NCBI GenBank assembly: GCA_022575985.1 | Contig: JAKSXM010000132.1 | Coordinates: 1,612,001 to 1,676,000 of the forward strand | Origin: Anagrus nilaparvatae | Taxonomy: Eukaryota; Arthropoda; Insecta; Hymenoptera; Mymaridae | Length of the DNA: 64,000 bases | Direction of reading: 5' to 3' | In this document: one piece after another, positions 49,701 to 59,996 of the stretch | Layout of the letters: each line of letters starts with the position of its first letter | Position numbering within the stretch: position 1 is the stretch's first letter | Made by a program: the position numbers and the translations under genes | The notes under the pieces: generated by a model | Database searches by the model: none | Told to the model about the DNA's origin: nothing | What the model saw: only the letters and a program-made list of their open reading frames with translations

Positions 49701-52229
49701 TGTAGAAAAATCTTCTTTTTTTTATGTAAAAAACCTAATTTTTTCCATGAGATGTAAAACTAACAGTATCAAGGAAAAGATCATTCAAAGATCATTCTTA
49801 GTTTTTCTTATGACATTATGCTTCGTTAGGTAAAATAAACCATTAAGATTACAACGGTTTGCAAGAGGTTTGCAGAACTATCCTGACGAAGAAAAATTGT
49901 TTATAACCCATAACAAGAATGGAATAATTCAAAATGCAGTTAACCATTTTTGGTTTCGCTGTGAATAGAGGATTACTTAAAACTCGGAATATTTTTTTTT
50001 TCACTCATCAGTGGCAAGAAATCGCAATACATCTGACAAAGACTGATTGTCTTGCCATTGAATTGGAAAAATCTTATGTGACCTTTCATCATAAAAAACA
50101 ATGTCCCAAATCACGGTTTCAGCCATTGTTTAGTTTTTTGTTCAAGAGTCGCAAGTACAGAACCATGGACTGAAATTTTCTTGGCCATGATATCACATCA
50201 TTAATTTTCAGTAAATTTGTATTTTTCAAAAAAATCGTTCAAAAATTGAGAAAATTCTCAAAATCTTAAGTTGCAAAAATAAAAATTAGTATCATAATTC
50301 AATAACCAGGTAAAATTGAATCCAAAAAATAGTACTTAAAAGTATTTTTTAGTATTCCAGGTCCTTGACTATTATAAATCGCAATTATTGAACATTAAAT
50401 GAAGTATGTATTATTTTTATTTTTCGGGGTTTTAATTTCTTAAAACCTAGGATACGATGTAAAATTTTTTGGCTCAAAATACTTAGTATAAGAGAACTTA
50501 AAACCCAAATTTATTTTTTTTCGTATGCGAGGTTAAAAGAATGATGACCAATTAAAGACAGCCGCAAATTATAATATTAAATTATACCTTAACATGTTCC
50601 ACAGCATTATAATTTAAAAAAATTTCACAAGGTCTCTTTGGTTTCTTCCAATCGTCAAATAAATTGCTAATATTATTATGTGATAAAACAAGAAATTTTA
50701 AATTTTCACAATTTTGAAAAGGTGAAAATTTTTCTTGATGATCTTTGAATGAAAGGTTATTATGCGTAATATAGATTCTTTCTGATTTACAGTTTGGAAA
50801 TGCGTCTTTATGAATATCAACCAAGCCATTGTAATCCATATTGAAAACTTTGAAAGATACTTCCTTGAAAAGTTTACTGAAAAAAGCAAACAATAAAATT
50901 AATAATGTATTTTTACATATTAGCAAGAGCAAGTCACAAGATTCAAATTTCGAGTCATTCTAAATGTTTTTGAACAGCTATTACCAAAGAATATACAGGA
51001 GAGTATTATACTCTTCGCTATTACACGATACTCCCTGGCTGGATAATTAAGCCTTCTGAATCTTGTGACGTCTCAAAAATTAAATTTAACAAAATTATTT
51101 ACTCATTAATAAATTTTATACGGTTATATGACAAATCTAGTTTTGATAGTGAAACAAGATCATTGAAAATATTATTTGGTAATTCAATTATTTTGTTCGC
51201 ATGTAAATCCAAATCTTTAAGATTTATCAAATTTTTAAAAATGTTCTCTGGAAGAGTTTTTAACTCATTTTCAATAATCACAACGCTCCAAATTTCAGAT
51301 GAATTTGAAAATAAGTCTCCTGGTAATTCCTCGATTTGACTGTATTTTATTGAAACTTTTTCAAGAAATGTCATATTAGCTAATAATTTCGATGGTAAAT
51401 ATCTGAGGTTCCTATTTTCAGATAACGTTATTGATTCAAGTTTAACTAAATCTCGAATTGTATAAGCTGGTAAAGTACTTTCAATAAATCCGTGTAATGT
51501 CAATATTTTTAAGTCTTTTAAATACTGAAAAGAGTCAGTTTTTAGATCACTGAACTTCTTGGAAGTTATGTTCAGTTCATGAATTTTTGAGATTCCATAA
51601 AATATTTCTGGATGAAAATCTTTTAAACTTTCATATTCCAAAACAACGTTACTTAATTTCAAATCCTTAAATAAACTGTCAGGTAAAGTGATATCATTCC
51701 CAACTAAACTAATTTCTTCAAGATTTGGTGCTCCTAAGATAAAAATTTATTATTTTAAAAAAAGTGAAACAAAATTTGTAGGGATTAGACTCCTGAAAAA
51801 AGGCTCTTATGTTTACCACTTAAAAGATCTTTGCTGAAGTTAGTAAGACTACCATTTTTGAAATTAAGATCCAAACTTTCCAAATTAATGTACGGCGAGA
51901 GATCTGTAGCAGTTAAAAGATTGCAATTTACTCTACACGTGATCTTTGTTACATTTTCTATCATTTTAGATGGATTAAATGCTTCACCACTTTGATGACA
52001 AAATTTTAGTAATTTGCTAGAATCATCCTTAACCAATTCACATTGATATTGTTCGAATTCGTAATTTTGACTGAGATTCAATGAAATGCCCAAGTTGATG
52101 TTAATCAAAAGGATGGCAATAAGTCTAAGGCTAAAATAATTTGATTGGATCTAAAATAATTAAAAAATTTGGTAAATAATTTTGATTAGTTGATAAAAAA
52201 TGAAAAATGAAACCATTTACCTGATTCAT
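43742..52229 (-). CDS. Toll-like receptor copy B, TIR-less membrane receptor (754 aa)
   Basis: Six exons: 52229-52221 (ATG AAT CAG), 52150-51817, 51733-51103, 50876-50588, 44832-44215, 44125-43742; total 2265 nt, no internal stop, splice phases matching copy C. Signal peptide about aa 1-28 (MNQ + IQSNYFSLRLIAILL...). An N-terminal cysteine region is followed by leucine-rich repeats to about aa 470. Then come LRRCT (NPVICDCNIYDFLRYLNGD, from about 471), LRRNT (CGVNGKCDCRYRPFDKT, about 539-564), more LRRs, a second LRRCT (NNPWNCDCD, from about 657), a membrane segment (aa 713-733) and a 21-residue cytoplasmic tail ending RNWSNKSLS. This is the arthropod Toll layout, but the stop falls where the TIR domain should begin. 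About 30-100 bp beyond the stop another frame reads HSDFTNFVDKGLQKQKEN, plausibly a TIR remnant. Intron 4 is about 5.75 kb and filled with foldback elements. It could act as a ligand-binding, non-signalling receptor or be a recent pseudogene. Confidence 0.8.
44892..45966. mobile_element. Foldback TIR element in Toll B intron 4
   Basis: 1075 bp, starting ACACGGCCAGGCTGCTTTGC and ending GCAGTCTGGCCGTGT. The ends also carry the palindromic word GCTTGAAAATTCAAGC. A second inverted pair lies inside (about 45130-45260 against 45660-45790, with GGTAGGTAAATT / AATTTACCTACC and ATTGATTTGTAGATAAA / TTTATCTACAAATCAAT). Long C-runs sit near both ends (44982-44996 and 45738-45753). No coding capacity. Confidence 0.8.
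46091..46205. repeat. Direct repeat, left copy (pairs with 50231-50345)
   Basis: TTGCAAAAATAAAAATTAGT, then GGTAAAATTGAATCCAAAAA and TAGTACTTAAAAGT, recur at 50231-50345 in the same orientation with few changes. The 4.1 kb between them consists of hairpin elements. Confidence 0.7.
46260..47710. mobile_element. Nested foldback element in Toll B intron 4
   Basis: Several inverted pairs share one centre region. The main arms, 46458-46765 and 46860-47163 (TTAAGGTTGAATGAGGTGG ... against its inverse, about 300 bp each), are close to perfect. A second hairpin follows at 47195-47265 / 47293-47365 (CGAAAAGGTGAATATG against its inverse). Outer ends match weakly (TTTTGTCGTAAGTTTACT at 46320, AGTAAATTTACGACAAAAT at 47606). 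The 61-codon frame at 46358-46543 is part of the repeat. Confidence 0.8.
48583..49256. repeat. Foldback with arms of about 250 bp in Toll B intron 4
   Basis: The left arm, 48583-48845, starts TAGATGAAAATTTTAAATTG; the right arm, about 49010-49256, ends CAATTCCAATTTTTCATCTA. Matching landmarks include GGAAAAACCACTCC / GGAGTGGTTTTTCC and AACTTAAAATATGCATTAT / ATAATGCATATTTTAAGTT. The loop is about 165 bp. A piece of the left flank (48465-48535, TATGTCAAAAACCGTG, GAGCTACCCC) recurs inverted at 54955-55050. Confidence 0.85.
49481..49849. mobile_element. Near-perfect hairpin MITE in Toll B intron 4
   Basis: Arms of about 175 bp, 49481-49655 and 49675-49849, with a short loop around 49665. Paired landmarks include AAGAATGATCTTTGAATGAT, CTCATGGAAAAAATTAGG and GGTACATAATCTTCTTTTAT with their inverses. 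The words ACATAATCTTCTTTTA and CAGACAT also occur in the diverged block at 58588-58925, so both belong to one family. Confidence 0.85.
50231..50345. repeat. Direct repeat, right copy (pairs with 46091-46205)
   Basis: See the left copy. It ends ATAGTACTTAAAAGTATTTT, about 240 bp before the exon 4 donor of Toll B. Confidence 0.7.
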
Positions 52230-53113
52230 TGTTGGTCAAATTTTTTAGTTTATTCCTTTCAAGTATCACGTAGAATATTTTTTATGTTTAAGAAATTTTG
52301 ATAAGATTTGTGTATTTTAATGAAACGATGTATTTTACAGCCTTTATCTTTATTTCTGTTAAAAATAATTATCGCCCTTGAACTTGACTATAAAGAAGAA
52401 TGGTTTTAAATAGATTTATTTATTTATCCAGTTGTAAAGTAAATTATGATAAATCTTAATTGATTATAAATGTTAAATAAAATTCTTTTAAGTTGGCTCA
52501 CGGAGTTTATAAAAAACGAATAATATGAACTAAAATTTAATGGAGATGAAGATAATTAAAAAACAAATCCATTGATCCCAAACAATACCCAGGTTCCCGA
52601 TTAATGAATAAAGAAATAAGCGACTGAAAATTTTTAAGGTTAGCACGCGTTCTTATGGGAGTTGATATTGTTTTACTTCGTACTAATTCAATAACGAATC
52701 TTTTTAGATAAAATTGTACTAGAAACTTTTCCAAGAAAAAAAATACAACAGTTGCTGATCAAATTATAAACACATAATTTTAATAGCTCGAGCCCCTTCC
52801 AAATAAAATGTTTTGTATTTTAAAAATTTTGTTTACGTTGCACTCATTATATAACGTACTCTGTGGCCTGCATATTAGATTGGTCATGACTTACTTTTTT
52901 TTATCTTCCAAAACTGATTTTTTAACAATTTTTTAAAACTTGGAGTGTCTTATTAATCACTATTATCCGATTTTGGACCTAAAAAATGCAAAAATTTAGG
53001 TCCATAATTGGTTCTTGGCAAGTAATTGCATGCTCTATAAATTAAAAAAAAAACTGTTTGTTGCAAGCGAAAATATTTCTCTTGCTGTTAGTGAACTTTC
53101 TCTTGTGGGTAGC
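52230..53113. other. Upstream region of Toll B
   Basis: It should hold the promoter of Toll B, whose first coding exon is only ATGAATCAG after CCAACA. No clear TATA box, NF-kB-type (GGGRNNYYCC) site or other element stands out. Open frames here are not supported. Confidence 0.45.
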
Positions 53114-53380
53114 GTAATATTGTACGGAATACCACATGTATAGCTAGAAAATTTTTTTTTTTCTTGTTTAAACAATTGCAAATGACTTGAAAGGTAAAAA
53201 AAATTTAAAAAAAATTCCTTTCCTTTGTTTAAAAAAATTAGTTTTTATCTCGATATACTGCTGCGCGCATATCCTAAATGAGCGAAAAAATATTTTGCTT
53301 TTAATTTTTTTCGAGTTTTAGGTGATTTGCAATTGTCTGAGCAAGAAAAAAAAATTACCTAGCTATAAACAGAATTCCAC
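53114..53380. mobile_element. Small TIR element
   Basis: The left end GGAATACCACATGTATAGCT, then TTTCTTGTTTAAACAATTGC, AAATGACTTGA, is repeated inverted at the right (GGTGATTTGCAATTGTCTGA, AATTACCTAGCTATAAACAG, AATTCC). About 60-bp ends with several mismatches. A related end occurs at about 22940-23040. Confidence 0.6.
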
Positions 53381-53639
53381 CAGCTTTTTTTCGAGTCTAT
53401 AAAACTAATTGTACCATCATTTTTAGGAGGACAAAATACGTTAGTCATGATCAGTTTAGTTTGCGAGAATCCAATGTGTAAGTCACGGAATCCATTTTTT
53501 AGGTCCTTAATTCGATCATAACAGATGATGACACACTCTGATTTGAAAATAAAGCATTGCATTAGGCTGCTAAATTAAGTATAAAGTCATGATTAGTTCA
53601 AATCGCGAGAATTTAAAGTACAAGTCGCATTAAAGACTC

Positions 53640-54245
53640 TGCTTTGTAAGTTCTCACCAAAATCTATCCTATTTTTCAAATCAACTCATTCACTCACATG
53701 CAAGTTTTATAACTACACTCTTAAATACCTGGTTATTACAGAAGAAATTTCCAAGCTGATCACACCTGCCTATGGTCACCAGAGATCGAGATTGGCCAGC
53801 TCCAGAAAAAACCAAAGACCTTCAATTCAAATTCCAGCTTCCCTTAAAATCACAGTCTACTTTATCAACCCTTTTCGAAACTAGCAATGGCAAAGCGAAG
53901 GAAAATCTCCAGCGGCAAAGTCCAATAAATGATCAGCAAAGAATTTAATATTACGATATCAACAAGCGACGTGAGCCGATGTCCTTAAAAGCAAAGCCTT
54001 TCACTGAATGACGAAAATTTGATTTGAAGAATTCCAAGGGCTAAATAAACAGCGTTTATTGGCCGGACAGAGAACCAAGGAGAAAGAGAGAGAGAGAGAG
54101 TAAGAGAGAAATATGGAAAAGTCTATGATTTAAAGTAATTTAGCTGTGGGAAGTGTCTAACCACCATGGGGTTCGCGCTCCCTGGCGCGCGCGATCTTAA
54201 GTCCCCTGGCGCCTTGGGACTACAAAAGATTTTCATTTTCAAAAT
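53640..54245. other. G+C-richer block, possible solo LTR or other element
   Basis: Its composition stands out against the surrounding sequence. It contains a GA microsatellite (54080-54105), GCGCGCGCGATC (54185-54197) and the words CCCTGGCGCGC and CCCCTGGCGCC, which could suit an LTR end or primer-binding region. No reading frame is convincing and no terminal duplication was found. Confidence 0.3.
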
Positions 54246-54677
54246 ATTTTAATCAATAGACAATAAAATAATGATTAATTAATATATTTATATAAAAATA
54301 CTAAATAAATAATTAAGTACTGGGCTTAATATTTTCTTAATAAATAAATAAATAATTAGAATAATCTTTAATAATTGACAAGATTTTTGAGTTTTTCATT
54401 TTGTTTTTAATTTTTTTTAAATTAGAGAACTCTTTAAAAACCACAAGAATTAATAGATCTTAAGAAAATTCAAAAAAATATGAAAATATTTTGAAAGTTT
54501 TCATTAGTCATACACTACAATATAAATAAATATTAAAACATATTAACTGCGTATAAAGTGAAAAAAATCAACATTTTTACTATTGAATAATGTAAAAATT
54601 TAATTTTTTATCGTTTAAAATAAATAAAAAAATATAAATTATTTTTAAGTGTTATAATAATTTTTTTATTTAGCAAT

Positions 54678-54708
54678 ATTTCACCAACAAATCCGTTGGC
54701 TTATTCAG
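54678..54708 (-). ncRNA. Hammerhead-like stem in Penelope-type terminal sequence
   Basis: On the minus strand CTGAATAA is followed by a 6-bp stem (GCCAAC / GTTGGT, one G-U pair) and then GAAAT. This is the order of a hammerhead core, but CTGAATA departs from the consensus CTGANGA, so an active ribozyme is doubtful. Confidence 0.35.
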
Positions 54709-55224
54709 GTGATCTGAATACAAAATTATATAATTTTTTCTTAATTATTAATGCACATTCGTTTTTTTTTTTAAATATAATAATTTTAAAATTTATATTA
54801 CAATGTGTTGAACTTACATAAAAATACTTGTTTTTTAAGCTACGCGAAACTTGGTGCTGTCGACAAATTAAGAAAAAAAAATTAAGACTTTATATGATTT
54901 AAAAATCAAAAAAATTTCTTTATAGATACATCGAATTGAATAAAGATTACTGAAAATTTTGGGTAGCTCAGAATTAAAAAACGCGCTTTTTGACATAAAA
55001 GTAGAAAAATTTTTGGCGTCCATCGCCGATTTCTTGTTCACGGTTTTTTTTTGATTTTTGAAAAAAATTTTGCTTTAAATTCATCTATTGTAATTCAAGA
55101 TCATATAATATATTATAAATTTTTAATTTCAAAATAAATTGCCATTTTCCAGATTATAAACACTGACCAATTAAAGTAAAACCAATACTTTCAACTTTCT
55201 TATATTATTGATAGCAGGCTTTAT

Positions 55225-55385
55225 TTTTTATGAGGTAACGCGTAAATAATTTAAAAAAAAAAAAGCGGATTACTTATATATAAATGAGGATCTCTATTAA
55301 ATGATAAATGATAAATGTATCAGTCTAGAGATATAGCATTACTTTTAGTTTTTCGAATGTTTCTAATTATTAAAATAATTGTTAA
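55225..55385 (-). pseudogene. 3' end of a deleted TIR domain behind Toll C
   Basis: On the minus strand this reads AATTAGAAACATTCGAAAA ... and later GCGTTACCTCATAA, matching the last codons and 3' flank of the Toll A TIR exon (38550-38680). The intervening TIR coding sequence is gone and the remnant has stops. It shows that Toll C once had a TIR domain. Confidence 0.75.
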
Positions 55386-55419
55386 TTTAAATAAAAATAA
55401 AAATAATTAAAAGAATAAA

Positions 55420-58103
55420 CTAACCAAATTCAATTCCGCTTTTATCTTGAGATTTATTATATATAAAATATAAAGCAATAACTAAACTAACAAGTAAGCT
55501 GCATACTGTGACTGCAGACGCAATGGCAATTACCAAGTAATTAAGTTCATTTGGACAGATTTCAGTTTTTTTATATTGACTTATGGGAGTTTTTGAATTA
55601 AAACATGTAAAATTATCAATTTTGAATTCATTGTCCAAATTTAAATGTTCTAGTAAACTGGAGTAAGTATCGCAGTTACAATTCCAAGGATTGTTGTAAA
55701 TTCTTAATTTTCTTGTCAATTTAAAAAAAGAATCAAGGATTTTCGTCTCAATAAATGATAAGCTATTATTATTTAAACGAAGTTCCTGAAAAGACAATAA
55801 AATAGTTGAAATGAAAAAATATTTTTAGAATAATTTATTAATGTTAATTAATCAATACCTTTAAATTTCCCACTAAAATTTCATTCGTTACGTTTGAGAT
55901 TTTGTTACTAGACAAATCAAGAATTGAAATTTTTTCATAACCAATTTGACTCAAGTTAGGGATTTCTGTTAAATTGTTAGAACTTAGATCTAATTCAATT
56001 TGACTTGCATTGTAATTGTCTGAAAGACTTGGTGCTGAATAAAGATTTCTATTCGAACAATCGACAAACAAAGTCTTGTCATGCGGTGTGAATCGGCAGT
56101 CACATTTTCCATTGATTCCACACGCACTTTCGGAAGCAAATTTTGATTTCTGCAATTGGCACGTATGAGTTGCGTAACTTATATTATGAAGACTCAATCC
56201 TACTTCTTTACAGAAAAGATGTTCAGTGACCAAATTGAATAAATTTATAACTTCATTGGACATGTCACCCTTTATGTATCTCAGTAAATGATAAATGTTG
56301 CAGTCACATTGGATAGGATTTTTTATAATGCTTATTGGAATTTGCTTTTGACCATCTTTTTTTCCGTACGAATTTACCATTTCTTCCAAATTGCTTAAAT
56401 TTATTTGCTTTAGATTGTTATTTTGTATAAGCACTAAGGGGGCACTGATAAAAAATAAATCTTCACTCTAGAATAATATTTAAAAATAATTTTAAAAATA
56501 TTGTTATTTTTGCAGGCTGAAGAATAACAAAAAAGCAGTAGAATTTCTGGGTTTAGCCAGTAAGTAGAAATTCTGTTTCTTTTTTGTTATTTTTTTACCC
56601 GCGTATTGTGAAATATAATTTACCTGGAGATATTCTATAGAATTGGAAGTTAAATTAATTCTTCGAAGTTTTGTAAATGTTTTCCAGTCGTTAAATACCT
56701 TGCTGATTTTATTATGGGTGAAATCAATGAATTCTAAATCCTTACAGTGACGAAACGGTGATAAATTTTGACTATTGTCAAATGATAAATTATTTTTAGA
56801 AACATTTATGTCCATTAATTTGCAACGTCCAAAAGCATTCTGATCCACATCAACCAATTCATTTTTTTCGATATTGAACCACGTAATTGGTAGTTTATTC
56901 AGTAGCTTACTAAAATTATTAATCTTTGATAAATAAGGCTAAAAAAATTAAAAACTAAAGTTAATTTTTATTAATATTTACTCATTGATGCGCTTGATTT
57001 TGTTGTAAGACAGGTCCAATTCATTTAGATTATACAATCCTTTAAAAACCTCATCGGGTAAGGATGTTATTTTGTTTGATTTTAAATTTATTGATTGTAT
57101 TCCAAAAAGGCCTTTGAAAATATTTTCTGGAAGCGAATTCAGGTTGTTGCCTTGTAACCCAATACTTCTAAGTTTTATGGAATCAAAAAATAAATCTTCG
57201 GGTAAACTAGCTAAACTGCTAAATTCAATTTTTACATTTCGAAGGCATTTTAAATCAGCTAGGAATCTCGAAGGTAATGCAACTAGTTCTGAGTTTCTAG
57301 TTATGGTTACTGATGTTAGATTTGTGAGAGACTGAAAAATGTTGTCTGATACTGGCAGTGCAATAGGACCGCTTAAAAACAGCTCTTTTAAAGAAATTAA
57401 ATTTTTGAAAATATTGGACGCAATATTAGTATGATTTTTGGCAGTTATGCTTAAATGTCTGAGATTATTCAATTCGTAAAATATTTCAGGTTGAATATTA
57501 ACAAGTTCATCAACTTCTAAAAATATATGCTCAAGTTGAATTGCGTTTCCAAAAATAACATCTGATAATATAATAGAGTTTCCTGTTATGCTTAATTTTC
57601 GAAGATTAGCTAAGCCTGTAGAATAATTTTAAATTATAGAAAATTATATTTAAAATTCGTTTTACATCAAGATAAAGCTTTTTAATTATATATTTTTTAT
57701 CCAAATTTATACAAAAATTAAAAGAAAAAAATGCTTACCACTCAAAAAGTTTCTATGAATCGAAACATGACTGAATTCCTTGTAGTTTAAAATAAGATGA
57801 TTAAAGTTGGAATAATTTATATCAGTGCAATTTTCAGTACTGATAATATTTTCCAGACCATGCTTAGGCACTATTTTTCCAGTAGCTGTACAAAATAAAC
57901 TAATAGTTCCAGCACTTGATATTTCACATTTATATTTCCCGCAATAAAAATCTTGATTTAAATTGTTTGCAATGCCCAAATTTATATTTAATAATAACGT
58001 GATTAGCAAAAATAGAAAATTTGACTGGAAATAAAATAAATTTGTATTTAAGTTTCAGTTAAGAAATGTTGTTTATAATATAAAAAAATCTTACCTGATT
58101 CAT
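55420..58103 (-). CDS. Toll-like receptor copy C, TIR-less membrane receptor (729 aa)
   Basis: Six exons: 58103-58095 (ATG AAT CAG), 58024-57739, 57615-56982, 56909-56624, 56467-55859, 55785-55420; total 2190 nt, frame open throughout, junction phases 0-1-2-0-0. The signal peptide is about aa 1-22 (MNQSNFLFLLITLLLNINLG). An N-terminal Cys cluster (YCGKYKCE, LFC) is followed by leucine-rich repeats, then LRRCT (IQCDCNIYHLLRYIKGD), LRRNT (CGINGKCDCRFTPHDKT), further LRRs, a second LRRCT (NNPWNCNCD), a membrane segment at about aa 691-716 (VIAIASAVTVCSLLVSLVIA) and a 13-residue tail (YNKSQDKSGIEFG). The TIR domain is deleted; its 3' remnant lies at 55225-55385. Exons and introns are nearly identical to copy A, so the duplication is recent. 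It could bind ligand without signalling or could be newly dead. Confidence 0.85.
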
Positions 58104-58219
58104 AGTTGCCAAAGTATTTAATTTGGTTTTTTATAGTTTAATTAAAAATAGTCCCGTTTCAAAAATTTAAACTAGACTAGAAAATATTTTATACAACATA
58201 TATTTTATTTTACAATATT

Positions 58220-58375
58220 GATAATTCTCAGAATGATTTGTTTACAAAGTAAATATGTTATTTAGTTTTTTATCTTTAAATTATATAGATTAATAACAAA
58301 AATTTTATTTAAAAAGATTCGTGATTCTCATTCTCAGAATTATCTGTTTACCAAGTAATATCTAATTTAATTTTT
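58220..58375. repeat. Tandem duplication upstream of Toll C
   Basis: The word GATNNTCAGAAT(T/G)AT(T/C)TGTTTAC(C/A)AA, followed by GTAATAT.TAATTTA and TTTTTTAT, occurs at about 58220-58275 and again at 58322-58375, and a third time upstream of Toll A (41372-41420). It may mark upstream control sequence copied with the gene. Confidence 0.5.
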
Positions 58376-58587
58376 TATAACTTTTATGTTTATCACTGAA
58401 TAAAATAAACAATGATAGCACGGATGGATTTCTAATACAAACAAATGTGTAAGATTTTCTAGTCATAGAGAGAAGATGTTCTCATAGACACTAAGTAAAA
58501 GAAGCAACCGTGCGTGTTTCATAGATTTTTCTAAGCACCGTGGCCGGTCTTGGCTATAGCTATCCCCACGTTTTGCCCTTTTTTACT

Positions 58588-58789
58588 ATAAAAAAGGCGT
58601 GTCAAAAAATAATATCAAAGAATAAGGTCCTTTCTACACTAGCACATAATCTTCTTTTACTATAATCCTGTCTGACAGACATTTCTTGATAAAAAAGGCG
58701 TGTCAAAAAATAATATCAAAGAATAAGGTCCTTTCTACACTAGCATATAATCTTCTTTTATTATAATCCTGTCTGACAGACATTTCTTG
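58588..58789. repeat. 101-bp tandem duplication
   Basis: Units 58588-58688 and 58689-58789 are almost identical (AAAAAAGGCGTGTCAAAAAA, ACTAGCA.ATAATCTTCTTT, CCTGTCTGACAGACATTTCT). Each unit resembles one arm of the hairpin MITE at 49481-49849. An inverse piece follows at 58890-58935 (GCAGACATGATTATCATAAA, GCTGGTGTAG), so the whole is a rearranged MITE of that family. Confidence 0.8.
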
Positions 58790-58935
58790 GTGTAGCTGGC
58801 ATAATTGTAACCAAAGAAGATATTATATACTATACCTTCTTTATTATAACTTACAGTAGACACAATTAAGCCGGCTTCACTAAAAATTGTCTCGCAGACA
58901 TGATTATCATAAAAGCTGATTATGTGCTGGTGTAG

Positions 58936-59996
58936 GGCCTAAGTAAACTATATATATGTATAATGCTCGGAATTAATGAAATATTTAAAAATTTTTATTA
59001 TTTACTATTCTTTTTATTTTTGTATTGTTAATGAAACCTATTTTTACTTAAATTGAGATTTAAATTCTAAATTGTAGACAGGTACTGAATAATTCTTTGT
59101 TAAAATCTAAAAAAAAATGAATTTGGTTCTTTCCAAAATTTATATGAGTAACGTATAGTATAAAGTTTTCGCGAAGTCAATTTACACCAACAAATGCAAC
59201 ACATATAGATATTTCAAAAATATCAGCTGAAAAGAAAACTTTACGCCAGCTTGCAATAATGGTATTTAAATTTCGTGGCCAAGGTTTTCAAAGATGCAAA
59301 TGAAAACAAGGTTGCAAAAATAATAAATGCAAGAGTAAGACAAATGCAACTCAAAATTCCACAGTATTTTATCATGTGCAAATAAATAATATTTTTATTT
59401 TTTATTTTTTTTACTTCATTTTAATTAATTTTTTTATTTTTTTGTTAATTGACTTATAATTAAAAAAATTTATTTCAATGCAAAAAAAAGATATAGCTAA
59501 ACTAATAAATTATTTTTTACTATATTGTACTAAATTATATACGAATCGGCCTTTATTCAGGTCATTTAGATAAAGTTAGCTTTATTCAAACGATATCGGA
59601 TAAGGTCGAACAAAAAAATAAAAGTTATCATTAATCGGACTTTACCCAACACAGCTTGCATAACATTAAGGTTGATCACCAGACAATAAAAATTACGGTA
59701 TTTTGACAGATCATTTTTTGTTGAAGGTCAAATATAAAAAAAAGTCCGACAACGTTGTATCATGTTTGTAGGTAGGCATGCGTTATTAATTACTTGATTA
59801 TTATTATGATATTATGCGTGCATTTTACACGGCAATGTTTTCACCTTAAAATTTTCATCGGTTTTTTATTTATTCTAATTAAAACATCTTTTATATGAAA
59901 TTAATAAAAAATATTAATTTAAAAATCCAATTGTTTCTTCAATTGCACGAAAAAAAGCTATATTATATAATTTTATAGACAATAGTATATTAACCA
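58936..59996. other. A+T-rich sequence, no supported gene
   Basis: A short inverted-type motif with CCTTTATTCAGGTC and TTAATCGGACTTTACC lies at 59545-59650. No coding evidence is seen. Confidence 0.45.

Noticed and set aside
55420..55460. Possible donor (GGTTAG) near the end of Toll C, linking to a downstream TIR exon
   Set aside because: No TIR coding sequence remains downstream. Only a stop-containing 3' scrap is present at 55225-55385.
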